A stretch of DNA of 64,000 nt from Okapia johnstoni (GCA_024291935.2 CM044310.1:116260213-116324212), one strand, 5' to 3'. Numbered from the stretch's first letter, positions 49,759-61,763 are shown. The notes: generated by a model not told the origin, from the letters alone. Numbers and translations: made by a program.

Positions 49759-50081
49759 ATGGCTTTCCTGGTGGCTCAGTGGTAAAGAATCTGCCTGCCA
49801 ATGCAGGAGACAGAGGTTCGATCCCTGGTCAGGGAAGATCCCACATGCCTCCGAGCAACTAAGCCCGTGCTCCACAACTATTGAGCCTGTGCTCTAGAGC
49901 CGGGAGCCACAACTACTGAAGCCCATGTGCCCTAGAGCCCTTGCTCCACAACAAGAGAAGCCACTGCAATGAGAAGCTCGAGCACTGCAATGAAGAGTAA
50001 CCCCTGCTTTCTGAAACTAGCGAAAAGCCCTAGCAGCCAGGAAGACCCAGTGCAGCCAAATATAAATAAACTAATTTTTAA
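49759..50081 (+). repeat. Full-length CHR-2 SINE with target-site duplication
   Basis: GGCTTTCCTGGTGGCTCAGT through CCAAATATAAATAAACTAAT. Flanked by 12-base repeats AAAAGGTTTTAG at 49747-49758 and 50082-50093. It sits about 120 bp upstream of the SLC6A21 start codon, in opposite orientation. Confidence 0.92.
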
Positions 50082-50276
50082 AAAAGGTTTTAGTCCAATG
50101 AAGGCCAGAGTTTCAATCTTGGCCCTTCTCATGAGTTACTGACTTTGAGAAAATAATTTCATTTCTCTGACACTCAGTTTTTTTCTCATCTTATAAGCAA
50201 TAGATAGATTTCAAAATATTTAATAACTGTTATAGCAAGTGGGAAGTGGAATTAAATCTTTAAAGTGCTGAAAGAA

Positions 50277-50831
50277 TAGATGTCCATCAGCAGACAAATG
50301 GATAAGGAAGCTGTGGTACATATACACAATGGAATATTACTCAGCCATTAAAAAGAATACATTTGAATCAGTTCTAATGAGGTGGATGAAACCGGAGCCC
50401 ATTATACAGAGTGAAGTAAGCCAGAAAGAAAAACACCAATACAGTATACTAACGCATATATATGGGATTTGAAAGATGGTAATGATAACCCTATATGCGA
50501 GACAGAAAAAGAGACACAGATGCATAGAACAGTCTTTTGGACTCTGAGGGAGAAGGTGAGGGTGGGACGATCTGAGAGAATAGCACTGAAACATGTATAT
50601 TATCATATGTGAAACAGAACGCCAGTCCAGGTTCGATGCATGAGACAGGTGCTCAGGGCTGGTGCAATGGGATGACCCAGAGGGATGGGATGGGAAGGGA
50701 GGTGGGAGGAGGGTTCAGGATGGGGAACACATGTAAACCTATGGCTGACTCATGTCAATGTATGGCAACAACCACTACAATATTGTAAAGTAATGAGCCT
50801 CCAACTAAAATAAATAAATTAATAAAAAAAA
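50277..50831 (+). mobile_element. L1 LINE 3' end with 16-bp target-site duplication
   Basis: GATGTCCATCAGCAGACAAA to AAATAAATAAATTAATAAAA, a ruminant L1 3' end cut short at its 5' side. Perfect repeats TAAAGTGCTGAAAGAA lie at 50261-50276 and 50832-50847. Confidence 0.9.
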
Positions 50832-51787
50832 TAAAGTGCTGAAAGAAAATAACTTTGAATTTGGAATTCCATTTCTAGAAAACATATTCTTCAAGAATGA
50901 AGATGAAGTAAATACATTTTAGGACTAACAAAACCATGGAGTTTTGTTGCCAGAGGCCTGGCACTACTAAAAATACTACAGACGTTTCTTCTGGAAGAAG
51001 AAAATTTACCTCAGAAGAAAGGTCAGACATGCAGAAAGGAATTGATAGTAATTAAAATGAAAATATGTGGATAAAATTGAGACTGAAAAAAAGAAACAGG
51101 AACACCTTGTTTCGTTTTAATTAAGTAAAGAATTAAATATATAACAACAAAGATTAGGAGGGTGGCAAATGGGAATTTAATTACTGTAAGTACTTTTCAT
51201 TGTCTAGTAAGAGGATAAAAGTACAAATAAATATAATTTGATAAAATATATGTATCTTTAATATGTGGGGGAATCATTAACATAATAGTTTAAATGTGTA
51301 ATTCCTAAGCTATCCGAGAAAAAAATGGACTAATGAAAACAATCAATGTACAAAGAAAGAGGAGAAAAAGAAATACAGAATAGATAAGACAAGCACAAAA
51401 CAGCTAATCAGATAGTATATTTAAACCTAAATCTAACCTAACACCAAACACAAAAATAAACTCAAAATGAATTAAAGAAGACCAGGTCCTATAAAACTCC
51501 CAGAGGAAAACATCAGCAGGACACTCTCAGACATAAGTCACAGCAAGATCTTTCTTGATCTACCTCCTAGAGTACTGAAAACAGAAATAAAAATAAACTT
51601 AAAAGCTTCTGCACAGCAAAAGAAACCACAAGCAAAATGAAAAGACAAGCCACAACATGGGAGAAAATATTTGAAATGAAGTGAACCACAAGGAATTAAT
51701 CTCCAAGATATACAAACAGCTCATGCAGCTTAATTAAAAACAAACAAAAAAAATACTTCACAAACAGCCCAATCAAAAACGAGGAAA

Positions 51788-51892
51788 GGGATTTCCCTGG
51801 TGTTTCAGTGGTTAAGACTCTGCACTTCCACTGCAGAGGGTGGAGGTTCTATCCCTGGTTGGGGAACTGGCCGTGACGCGGCCAAAAAAAGG
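51788..51892 (+). repeat. CHR-type SINE, short form
   Basis: GGGATTTCCCTGGTGTTTCA to GTGACGCGGCCAAAAAAAGG. Confidence 0.88.
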
Positions 51893-51981
51893 GAGTGGAA
51901 GATCTAAACGGACATTTCTCCAAAGAAGACTTACAGATGGCCAAAAAGCACATGAAAAGATGCTCAGCATCACTAATTATT

Positions 51982-52190
51982 AGGCTTCCCTGGTGGCTCA
52001 GAAAGTAAAGAATCTGCCTGCAATGCGGGAGACCTAGGTTCGATCCCTGGGTTGGGAAGACCTGGGAAGGAGGGTGTGGCAACCCACTCCAGTATTCTTG
52101 CTTGGAGAATCCCCACAGACAGAGGAGCTTGGCAGGCTACAGTCCATGGGGTCACAATGAGTCGGACTGAGTGACTAAGCACTCAGAGAA
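51982..52190 (+). repeat. Bov-tA/BovA2 SINE
   Basis: AGGCTTCCCTGGTGGCTCAG to GTCGGACTGAGTGACTAAGC. Confidence 0.92.
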
Positions 52191-52465
52191 ATGTATATCA
52201 AAACTACAATGAGGTATCACCTCGTACTGGTCAGAATAGCCATCAAAAAATTCTACAAACAATAAATTGCTAAATGCTGGGGAGTGTGTGGAGAAAAGGG
52301 AACCCTCCTACACTGTTGGTGGGAATGTAAATTGGTACAGCCACTATGGAGAACAATATAGAAGTTCCTTAAAAAACTAAAAATAGAGCTACCAGATGAT
52401 CCAGCAATCCCATTCTTGGGCATATGTACTGAGAAAATCATAACTTGAAAAGATACATGTCCTAT

Positions 52466-53195
52466 AACTCTTAAATAAATTGCTTCTTAATTAGCAATAT
52501 TCCTCCATAGCAAACTTCTGACCTGGTGATTTTATCAATGAATTGTACTAAACACTAAAGAAACAAATACTACTAATCTTGAATAAAAATCTTCCAGAAT
52601 AGAAAAAGTAGCGAGACCAGCCTAACCTTAATACCAAAACCTGGCAGGGAATTATGAAAAAAAAGAAAATCACACTCCAATATCTTTCATGAACATTAAT
52701 GCAAATGTCCCAAACAAAATACTAGCAAATCAAATGCATCAACACATAAAAACAACATTACATCACAATTGAGTTGAGTTTATCCCAGTAATGCAGGGAA
52801 GTTTAAAAGTTTAAAAAAAATCAATCAAGATAACACAATAAAGGATACAAGTCATAAGATCATCTCAATATTTGTGTAAATTTTTGATCAAATGCAAAAA
52901 CTATTCATTAAAAAAGAACTCTTAGGAAAGTAGGACTAAAAATGAAGATCCCTGAATCCTCCTTCCAGTGCAGGGGACATGGGTTCTATCCTTGGTCAGG
53001 GAACTAAGATCCCACATGTCTGGGGGCAGCTAAGCCCATGCACCACAACTAAAACTGAACATTCTTAATTTCATAGAGATTATTTACAGAAAAGCTTACA
53101 GCAAATATCGAACTTAGTGATAAAATTTTGAAAGCTTTCCCTTGGAGATCAGTAATAAGACAAGGTGCCCACTACCATCCCTTCTAGTCAAACTG
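52466..53195 (+). mobile_element. L1 LINE fragment with SINE head inserted
   Basis: CTAACCTTAATACCAAAACC, ATACTAGCAAATCAAATGCA and TTCATTAAAAAAGAACTCTT. Interrupted at about 52950-53055 by a CHR head (GGACATGGGTTCTATCCTTG). Confidence 0.7.
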
Positions 53196-53204
53196 AATTT
53201 AAAA

Positions 53205-53642
53205 TTTGGGTAGGTTAATAGCATCCATGGCCCCAAATCTTCAATTTTTCCTTTATCTACTCCCTTCACAATGTTCTGAAGATCCTCTTACTAAGAGATG
53301 CTGTAATATACTTTTCTATCCCTTGAATCTAGGCTGGTGTGCCAATTCAGAGACCAGGCTGCAAAAACCTTCGTTGTTACTGCTTGCTCTCTTACTCTTT
53401 TGCTATCACCATGAGGACGCATCTAGACTAATCTGCTGAAACTGAGACATATAACCCGGAGCTGAATCACTCCAGAGCTCCCAGCTCAAGCTAGCTTAAA
53501 TCAGTCAGTAGCCCCATACATATTTGCTGACCCCAGCCTAATGACTCATGAGACACAATACTAAATTCCTGTTGTTTTAAGTCACTGAATTTTGAAGTGA
53601 GGTATTAAACAGCATTTTGACGGCAATAGATAATTGATATGA
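53205..53642 (+). mobile_element. MLT1-type (ERVL-MaLR) solitary LTR
   Basis: ACTAATCTGCTGAAACTGAG, then TCCTGTTGTTTTAAGTCACT and CAATAGATAATTGATATGA, the typical 3' end. No coding part is attached. Confidence 0.7.
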
Positions 53643-53659
53643 GGTCCTAGAAAGTAGAA

Positions 53660-54480
53660 TAAGATTTTTTAGAGTATAAAGTTTGGAAAGAGAAGGAAAC
53701 GTGTCATTATTTACAGATATGATTGTGCATGTGAAAAATAAAAAGGAATCCATAAGTACATAATTGTATTAATAAGTGAGTAATAACAAGGTTGCTGAAT
53801 ACAGAGTTAATGGAATACTACTAATAGCATTTCTAATAACAACAAGAAAAAGATAGTTAATGAAAAAATTAAAGGTAATGTTTATAATAACATAAAGATA
53901 TTTCAGGTGTTTAGGAACTAATCTAACAAAAGAAAGATAAGACCTTTATACCAAAACCTACAAATGATTACTGAGAGAAGTAAAAGTTTTGAGTAACTGG
54001 AGAGGTATTCCATGTCAACTCAGAGGATGATGGAAATGACAGAATTAAGTAATTATGATGGGAAAATGTATATTTATATTGAAAAAACAAAATTTGACTG
54101 TTATCTCACAACATACAAAAATTAATCCAGGAAGCTTCTAAAGAAATTAATATGGGAGAATATCTTCATGATGTGGAGGTTAAGAAAGGTTCCTTAAACA
54201 GAACTTAGAAAGGGCTAACCATAAGGAAAACAATAGGTAAAGGTGAGTGCATTAGAATTTAGTATATCTGTTCATAAACAGACATGGTTAAAAAGAAGAC
54301 AGAAGATCCCGTGTGCCTTAAATAAGACCCAGTGCAGCCAAATAAATACATAAATATTTTTTAAATTAAAATTATTAAAATTTAAAACTACAATTATTAA
54401 TACATATATGTCTATTTCTTACAAATGAAATACGATTATAGAACATATATATTGGATAATACTGTTAAATGTAACACGAA
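53660..54480 (+). mobile_element. L1 LINE fragment, direct
   Basis: GTCATTATTTACAGATATGA, ACAAGGTTGCTGAATACAGA and AACATAAAGATATTTCAGGT. A short CHR tail (CAGTGCAGCCAAATAAATAC) lies at about 54305-54358. Confidence 0.7.
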
Positions 54481-54702
54481 AGTGAAAGTGTTGGTCAATC
54501 AGTCTGTGTTTGACTCTTTGGGACCCCACGGACTGTAGACCGCCAGGCTCCCCTTTTCATGGCATTCTCCAAGCAAGAATACTGGAGTGGGTTGCCATTC
54601 CCTCCTCCAGGGGATCTTTCCCACCCAAGGATCAAACCCACCCCAAGGGTCTCCTGCATTGCAGGCAGATTCTTTACCACTGAGCCACCTGGGAAGCCCC
54701 AA
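54480..54702 (-). repeat. Bov-tA/BovA2 SINE
   Basis: GTCAATCAGTCTGTGTTTGA to TGAGCCACCTGGGAAGCCCC. AT-rich non-coding sequence follows to 54950. Confidence 0.9.
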
Positions 54703-54959
54703 ACGTAACACAGAGTATATAAATATACATTAATATATACTCTATGAACATATATGTTATTTCGTACAGATTGGAGATTTATTGGATATATATAATATAC
54801 ATTTCCATTATATCATGAGTATATAATGAATATTTTCCTAGGTAATAAGGCATTCTTTTAAAATATGATTTTTAATGGCTATGTAATATTCTGGAGTCAT
54901 TACATAAACCTGACTAAATCTATGGTCTGCTTAAATCTTCCTGAGTATGCTTCACAGCC

Positions 54960-55930
54960 CGTTTAGTTGAGCACCCAGGGCCCTTCCTGAACAGCCCACT
55001 GCTTCCCGCTCCGACTCCCAGCCCCCACCCTACCTCCAACAGCAGCCACCCCCTTGTCACCCTTTCAAGGCTTCTCACCTGCAGTTTGCTCTTTGATTCA
55101 GACGGGAGAGCACCAGGAGTCTAGAGTCAGTGAAGGCCACGCCTATTACATCCCAACCCTACCGGCCTCAGCCCCATCACCTGCTGGAGGGAGTCGTCTC
55201 CAGGGCTGGCCCATCCGAGGCCTGGTTGAGGAGAGAGAAAGGGGGAGGAGAGGGGAGACGAGCTGGGGAGCAGAGAGGGGGCCGGATGGGCCACCAGACT
55301 TCTGCTCTAACCGCTGGCGTTTTGCTACCCTGCTTGCGGGCCAACCCTCCCCTCCCAGGTTCAGGGTGTCCTGAACCCCTAAATTCCTGGAAAGAAAGGG
55401 AGATGGGAGGGGAAGTTCCGAGGTCTGCGTCCAGAGGCGGAGCGGTGCAGGAAGGGGGAACAGACGCCTGGGTCCCAGAGAGGTCAGGAACTGGGACCTC
55501 CCCCCACCTTTACCCGCCACCGACACGCGCATCTGGACTAGACCGGTGGCTTCTGCCGGCGCTTGGGGGTGGGGGCAGCCTGGGCACGCGACGAGGGTAT
55601 GAAGGTGGGTGCAAGCCATCGCCACTGGGGTCAGAGATTTTAATATCTCGCTGTAGCCGAAAGGTGAGTTAGGCAATCTGCCTTGAAGATGCTCGCATCT
55701 GCGGTGCCTGCCATCTTCAGACCCCCATCCCAGCCCCTGTGGACTCACTCTTCCAGGTTTCGGACCCACAGTCCGTAGACCGCTGCGGGCGTCTTGCACT
55801 TATCTCTCTGAAGGGACTGCATTCCCCACGGTTCCCAGAGCTTTGAAACCTGAGGATCTGCGCGCTTAGGTGTGAAGCATAGTTCAGTTCTTCCCACTCC
55901 TTTCACCCCATCATCCCTGCCTTCTTGGAG
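54960..55930. promoter_or_regulatory. CpG-rich non-repetitive region, candidate promoter
   Basis: GC-rich DNA with many CpGs (for example GACACGCGCATC, GGCACGCGACGAGG, GACCGCTGCGGGCGTC) in an otherwise AT-rich, repeat-filled gap. No repeat family was recognised inside. It lies between the 5' side of SLC6A21 and the 3' side of SLC6A16, about 5.3-6.3 kb upstream of the SLC6A21 start. It could carry a non-coding first exon of SLC6A21 (minus) or start an unknown transcript. Long ORFs here on both strands resemble nothing I know and probably reflect GC content. Confidence 0.45.
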
Positions 55931-56069
55931 CATCATCTCTCCAAGCTTATTCTTTGAGGAGTATCCCTTGCTGTGGCTGGAGTGAGATCACCTGTTGCTA
56001 GGCAGATAGTAGTGTGGTGGTATTGCTTCTCTGGGTTTTAATAGGTGAATTCATTACTAAAGATGAAAC

Positions 56070-56560
56070 ATGAAAGGAACTTAATATTCCCCCTAATAAA
56101 TCAGAATAACACTCAAACAAGCTAGAAACAGTATAATAAAATACAAGGTGAAATTAATACAACAGAAAGTGAAAAAAGTAAAAAAAATCTAAATAATCCA
56201 AGTGCTGCCTGAGCCTGATTTTAAAAAAGTAAAAATAAAAGTATCCAACATTAAGAATGAGAAAAGCAACATCATCACCAAAATTAGAATTTTAAGGGAA
56301 TCCTATATGAAATTCTAGGTCAATAAATCTAAAACCCTAGAGAACACTGACATTATTTAGCAAGTTTAAATTGTTAAAAGTGATCCAAGAATTTGGGAGT
56401 GGGAGGAATCAATAGAAATGATTTAGAAGATGAGTAAAGATCTACCATTGATACAGGCACTGGGACCAGATGGGTTCAGCGCTGTGTTCCGTTTAACCTT
56501 TAAAGAAAACAGATGGTTCTAATGTCAATTAAACCATATAACTCAAAGTATGATCCATGA
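56070..56560 (+). mobile_element. L1 LINE fragment
   Basis: ACCAGATGGGTTCAGCGCTG and AGTGATCCAAGAATTTGGG. AT-rich and broken. Confidence 0.6.
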
Positions 56561-56564
56561 AGAA

Positions 56565-57740
56565 AAAGGCAGAGGAACCAGAGATCAAATTGCCAACATT
56601 TGTTGGATCATAGAGAAAGCAAGGGAATTCCAAAAAAACATCTACTTCTGCTTCATTGACTACACAAAAGCCTTTGACTATGTGAATCACAACAAACTGG
56701 AAAATTCTTAAAGAGATGGGAATACCAGACCACCTCCCTGTCTCCTGAGAAACCTGTATGCCAGTCAAGAAGCAACAGTTAAAACCTTACACGGAAAAAA
56801 AAAACTGGTTCAAAATTGGGAAAGGAGTATGTCAAGGCTGTATATTGTTGTCCTGTTTATTTAATTTATATGCAGAGTAAATCATGAGAAATGCTGGGTT
56901 GGATGAACCACAACCTGGAATCAAGATTGCCGGGAGAAATATCAACAACCTTAGATAGGCAGATGATACCACTCTAATGGCAGAAAGTGAAGAGGAACTA
57001 AAGAGCCTCTTGATGAGGGTGAAAGAGGAGAGCAAAAAAGCTGGCTTAAAATTCAACATCCAAAAAACTAAGATTATGGCATCTGGTCACATCACTTCAC
57101 ACAGAAAATAGATGGGGAAACAATGGAAACAGTGAGACTATTTTGGGGGGCTCCAAAATCACTGCAGATAGTGACTACAGCCATGAAATTAGAAGACGCT
57201 TGCTCCTTGGAAGAAAAGTTATGACCAACCTAGACAGCATATTTAAAAGCAGAGACATTACTTTGTCAACAAAGGTCCGTCTAGTCAAGGCTATGGTTTT
57301 TCCAGTGGTCATGTATGGATGTGAGAGTTGGACTATAAAGAAAGCTGAGCGCCGAAGAATTGATGCTTTTGAACTGTGGTGTTGGTGGAGACTCTTGAGA
57401 GTCCCTTGGACTGCAAGGAGATCCAACCAGTCCATCCTAAAGGAGATCAGTCCTGGGTGTTCACTGGAAGGACTGATGTTGAAGCTAAAACCCCAATATT
57501 TTGGCCACCTGATGCGAAGAGCTGACTCATTTGAAAAGACCCTGATGCTGGGAAAGATTGAGGGCAGGAGGAGAAGGGGATGACAGAGGATGAGATGGTT
57601 GGATGGCATCACTGACTCGATGGACATGGGTTTGGGTGGACTCAGGGAGTTGGTGATGGACAAGGAGGCCTGGCGTGCTGCGGTTCATGGGGTCACAAAG
57701 AGTCAGACACGACCGAGTGACTGAACTGAACTGAACTGAT
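56565..57740 (+). mobile_element. BovB (RTE) LINE, 5'-truncated
   Basis: Begins at AAGGCAGAGGAACCAGAGAT and runs to CTGAACTGAACTGAACTGAT. The catalytic R-Y-A-D-D has become R-stop-A-D-D (TAG at 56955-56957) and the frame is further broken, so it is dead. Confidence 0.93.
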
Positions 57741-57874
57741 TATTGCTTTATAAGAGTTAATATGTGTTTACATTTACCCGCATTATCATCATTTTCTTGG
57801 CTCAGCATTTCTTCTGTCTCAAGTCTCAGATCTGCCTTCTGGGATCATTTTACTACTCCTTGAGATATATTCTT

Positions 57875-58130
57875 TTTTAAATTTAAAAAAAATTTATTTT
57901 TTTGGCTGCATTGGGTCTTCATTACCATGTTTGAGGGCTACTCTCCAGTTGCAGTGCACAGGCTTCTCATTGCAGTGGCCTCTCTTGTTGTGGAGCATGG
58001 GCTCTATGGCACTTGGGCTTCAGTAGTTACAATGTGCAGGCTTAGTTGCCCCACAGCATGTGGAATCTTCTTGGATCAGGGATCAAACCTGTGTCCCGTG
58101 CACTGGCAGGGGTATATTCTTTACCAAAGA
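57875..58130 (-). repeat. CHR-2 type SINE
   Basis: TTATTTTTTTGGCTGCATTG to GTGCACTGGCAGGGGTATAT. Sequence 58130-58306 looks like inverted L1. Confidence 0.85.
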
Positions 58131-58318
58131 TTTGTGGGTGGAAAACTGTTGCGCTTCCCTGAAAAATCTCTTTTTTGCCTTGTTCTGGAGAAATTGTTTT
58201 TGCTGGATTTACATTTTTAAGTTGATAGTTACTTTCACCTCTTGGCAGACACTCTTCTGCTGTACCCTGGATTCTCTTGCAGTTGATAAGAAAACAGCTG
58301 TGGATTGTCATTCCTTTT

Positions 58319-58520
58319 TGTACATTTTACTTGTTTATTTTTGGCTGCGCTGGGTCTTTGCTGCTGCAGGAGGGCCTTCTCCAGTTCCCGAGAGCAGGGC
58401 TACTCTTCGTTGCATTGAGAGGGCTTCTTGTTGTGGTGGCTTCTTCCTGGGCCAGGGATCAAACCTGTGTCCCCTGAGTTGGCAGGCGGATTCCTACCCA
58501 CTGCACCAACAGGGAAGCCC
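58319..58520 (-). repeat. CHR-type SINE with target-site duplication
   Basis: TTGTTTATTTTTGGCTGCGC to CTGCACCAACAGGGAAGCCC. TGTCATTCCTTTT is repeated exactly at 58306-58318 and 58521-58533. Confidence 0.9.
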
Positions 58521-58650
58521 TGTCATTCCTTTTGATGGAAGAAATTTTCACATATTGAGGTATATGGAAGTCATTCTAACTTATACATGATGTAACTTAG
58601 GATCTTTATAACCAAAACAGCCCGCCTGTGGCCCATCAAACATATATGGT

Positions 58651-58773
58651 TCAGTTCAGTTCAGTCGCTCAGTCGTGTCTGACTCTGCCACCCCATGAAC
58701 TGCAGCATGCCAGGCTTCCCTGTCCATCAGCAACTCCCGAAGCTTGATCAAATTCATATCCTTTGAGTCATTG
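58651..58773 (-). mobile_element. BovB LINE 3' fragment, inverted
   Basis: TTCAGTTCAGTTCAGTCGCT to CAAATTCATATCCTTTGAGT. Confidence 0.85.
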
Positions 58774-58809
58774 TACATCTGCTTTAACCATTAAAGAAAA
58801 TAATGCATT

Positions 58810-59105
58810 TTAAAAAGTAAAAATGGAGTAATTGCGGTTCAGCCATCCAAATTGGAGCTGGATGGCCATTGTGGATATGGTTTCAGACAGGTTCCTCCAT
58901 CACCGAGAACTTGAATTTTCTGCGCTATATCAGACTCAAAGACACCACCCACCAGCCATTCTCAAAACAGTGTCTGCCAGCAGCTGCCAGCTGCAACCTG
59001 AGATCACAAGGTCTTCCCTTGAAACTAGGCAACCATTTTGGACCCCAACCAATCCTTGCTTAATAAACATCTTTATTTCTTGCAGCCTCTGATTATAATC
59101 TTGAT
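58810..59105 (+). repeat. Unassigned LTR-like or pseudogene-like segment
   Basis: About 295 bp of non-L1, non-SINE sequence ending CCTTGCTTAATAAACATC and TTTATTTCTTGCAGCC. A polyadenylation signal near the end with a TTTCTTGCAGCC stretch is reminiscent of an LTR. An 86-codon frame (58832-59092) resembles nothing I know. Confidence 0.35.
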
Positions 59106-59259
59106 TAAAAAGCATATAATTTTACAGTTTTTGCCATTATAAGCCACCTCCATCTTATAGTCTAGCAGAAGACAATTCAAGTGCTTCTTGACTCTATATT
59201 TCCAGGGCTGTAGCTCTCAGTTTGGCTCAAATAAAACTCTTTTCCAGTCCTAATAATAG

Positions 59260-60470
59260 ATTTTTATTGTTTCTTTGATACTTTATAGGTAATGTCTTTT
59301 CTGCCTGGTTGCTCTTTATTTTGGGGATACTGCAGTTTCCTTTTATTTAATCTTCTTTTCAAGTTGTCATGTTTCCTCAGTCCAAGGATTTGAGTCTTTC
59401 CTTGATTTGGGGAATATGGTCATCTTTTTATTTGTCTTTGTATATTGTCTCTCCCCTAGTCTTCCAAAGATCTCCTTTGGAATTCCTATTAGAGGTGTGT
59501 TGAACTTTGTTCCACTATCCTCCATGTCTCTTAAACTCATATTTTTTTATTGGAGTATAATTGCTTTACAATGTTGTGTTTCTGCTGCACAATGACATAA
59601 ATCAGCTATATGTATCAGTTATATGCATGCATATATCCCCTCTCTCTTGGAACCTCCCCCCACGCCCAGTCCTCCCCATCTAGGTCACCACAGAGCATCA
59701 AGCTGAGCATCTCCCTGTGCTGTACCACAGGTTCCCATTAGCTATCTATTTTACACACAGTAGTGTATTTATGTCAGACCCAATCCTCCAATTCATCCCA
59801 CCTTCCCCTGCCCTGTGTCCACATGTCCATTCTCTGTCTGCATCTCTATTCCTGCCCTGGAACTAGGTTTATCTGTACCATTTTTCTGGATTCCACATAT
59901 GTGTATTAATGTAGGATATTTGTTTTTCTCTTTCTGATTTACTTCATTGTGTATGGCAGACTCTAGGTTCATCCACATCTCTACAAATGACCCAATTCCA
60001 TTCCTTTTTATGGCTGAGTAACATTCCATTGTATATATGTACTACATCTTTATCCATTCATCAGTCAATGGACACTTAGGTTTAAACTCATATTTTTAAT
60101 GCCATAGTTTCTCTGTGCTACATCATTATGCTCTCTTTAGATCTGTCTCTCTTCTTAGTTTTTTAATTTGTTGTTTAAGCTACCCATTGACGTTTTCAAT
60201 CCAAATGACTTTTTCATTTCTAAAAGTTCTTTTTGGTCCTTTTTCAAATACCCCAATCATTTCTGAGAATCTCTTGCTCCTTGCTCTTAATTTCAACTCT
60301 TTCTTTTTGTCTTTGAATATATCAAGCACATTTATTCTCTATTATGTACATGATAACTCTGATATATAAGGTTTTTGCAGGTCTGATTCTGCTCATTGTT
60401 GATTCTGTTAATCCTCCCTTTAGGGTGCCTCATTTCCTTGTGTATTTTTTTATTTCTTTTTGTTATCTCA
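59260..60470 (-). mobile_element. Old L1 LINE, inverted, containing a younger L1
   Basis: TCCCCTAGTCTTCCAAAGAT, TTTCATTTCTAAAAGTTCTT and TGATTCTGTTAATCCTCCCT continue on both sides of the nested insertion at 59547-60081. 60470-61725 shows no recognised element or gene. Confidence 0.65.
59547..60081 (-). mobile_element. Younger L1 LINE 3' end nested in older L1, with target-site duplication
   Basis: TATTGGAGTATAATTGCTTT to TCATCAGTCAATGGACACTT. Exact 16-base repeats TTAAACTCATATTTTT at 59531-59546 and 60082-60097. Confidence 0.9.
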
Positions 60471-61742
60471 TGTTCACTGGTAGTAAGTTGTGTTTACCCT
60501 GAGATTATTTATATGTACTTAAGACAGGTGCTGGGCAAGGTGCTATCCACCAGACACCTTTTATGCTCATCCCAACTTGGATTTTTTAGATTATGCCAGT
60601 TGTGTGAATTTGAACCAAAATTCCATGTAAGAGTTACAAATTCTCAAGAAATAAACTATTTCTCTCCTATCAAAGACAGAAACAGATATATGCATTTTAT
60701 TGTTATTTAACTCTTTCACAGAGAGTACAGTCCTTAAGCTTTGTATGTACATGGGGTTTCTTTTTCTTTCATGGAACCAAGGCTTTGTCTTCACCTAGCC
60801 TTTGAAATCAAAATCCCTAACTTACCAGACAGTGGCAATTCCCCCAAAGTGATTACTAGCTTCACTACCTTACCTATCTTAATTCAAGTTTAGAATTAAT
60901 TTTGGCCTCTTAAGGATTTCTTCTAATTTATTCTAAGTTCATTTACACATTTGAAGAGGACGGTTGATATATTTTATGCTACATTTAGGTGTCTTGTAAT
61001 ATAGTGTGTTTTGTCTTATTATTTTGTCACGTTGTCCAAAATGAGTCCTCCTTGGGTTTTCTTCAGTTTCTGCAGTCAGCCTCTACTGTCTCCCTCATTC
61101 CCTGCCAAATATCCTTCTTCCAAACCCCCAGACCACCTTAGTAGAAAACATGATGTTGTGAAAAGTTTTAAGCCCCTTGGTATTTAAGAGATATTGACAG
61201 GATCACCACTTAGCAGATAGTTAACTACTTTGCCATAATCAGCGACTCGACTCTATTTGGTCTAGTGTACTTATAGAAAGAACCAGGAAGAGAGGACCTG
61301 GGATTCTCGCATCTGAATTGAACAGTCAATGGAAGGCAACACTGGAAACTGGGATTCTTTTTATGACAAAAGTAAAGTTTCACTGAACTGATGAATTAAA
61401 CTAGGATTATTTTTGCCCTGATTTCATAGGGACCAGACCTTACACAGACCAATTCCAAGAGGAAAGTAGCCTAGGAGAAGTAGTATCAGCATTTACCATT
61501 AACCAAATACCGGAAGTCAAGAACACCATTATTATAGGTCTTGTGAGGGAAAGTGTGGCAAATACAGGGAATGACTGCTATGTTAATCCCTATCAGGCCA
61601 GAAAAACGTTGCCAGTCTAGGAAAACTTGTGTTTGGGTCCAGTTACGTTAGCAGTTTCTGCATGTGCCTCTTCTAATACAAGTTGCCGACCAGAGAGCTC
61701 CACCTTGATAAAGGAGTGATGTTGTGCCAAATGAACCAAGTC

Positions 61743-61748
61743 TTTATT
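61743..61748 (-). promoter_or_regulatory. SLC6A16: Candidate SLC6A16 polyadenylation signal very close to the stop
   Basis: AATAAA on the minus strand begins about 15 bases after the TGA. If used, the 3' UTR would be only about 30-45 nt. Confidence 0.5.
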
Positions 61749-61763
61749 TCCAGTAGGAATTAT

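Larger units (their letters stand above)
50848..52465 (+). mobile_element. L1 LINE, broken by two SINEs
   Basis: From about 51450: AAGACCAGGTCCTATAAAAC, CAGCAAGATCTTTCTTGATC, CAATGAGGTATCACCTCGTA and CTACACTGTTGGTGGGAATG are L1 ORF2 in direct orientation. The first 600 bp are AT-rich and less certain. Confidence 0.75.

Noticed and set aside
55146..55799. 217-codon minus-strand and 180-codon plus-strand frames in the CpG-rich block
   Set aside because: Low-complexity Pro/Arg/Gly-rich translations on both strands, as expected from GC-rich DNA. No family was recognised. Kept only as a candidate promoter region.
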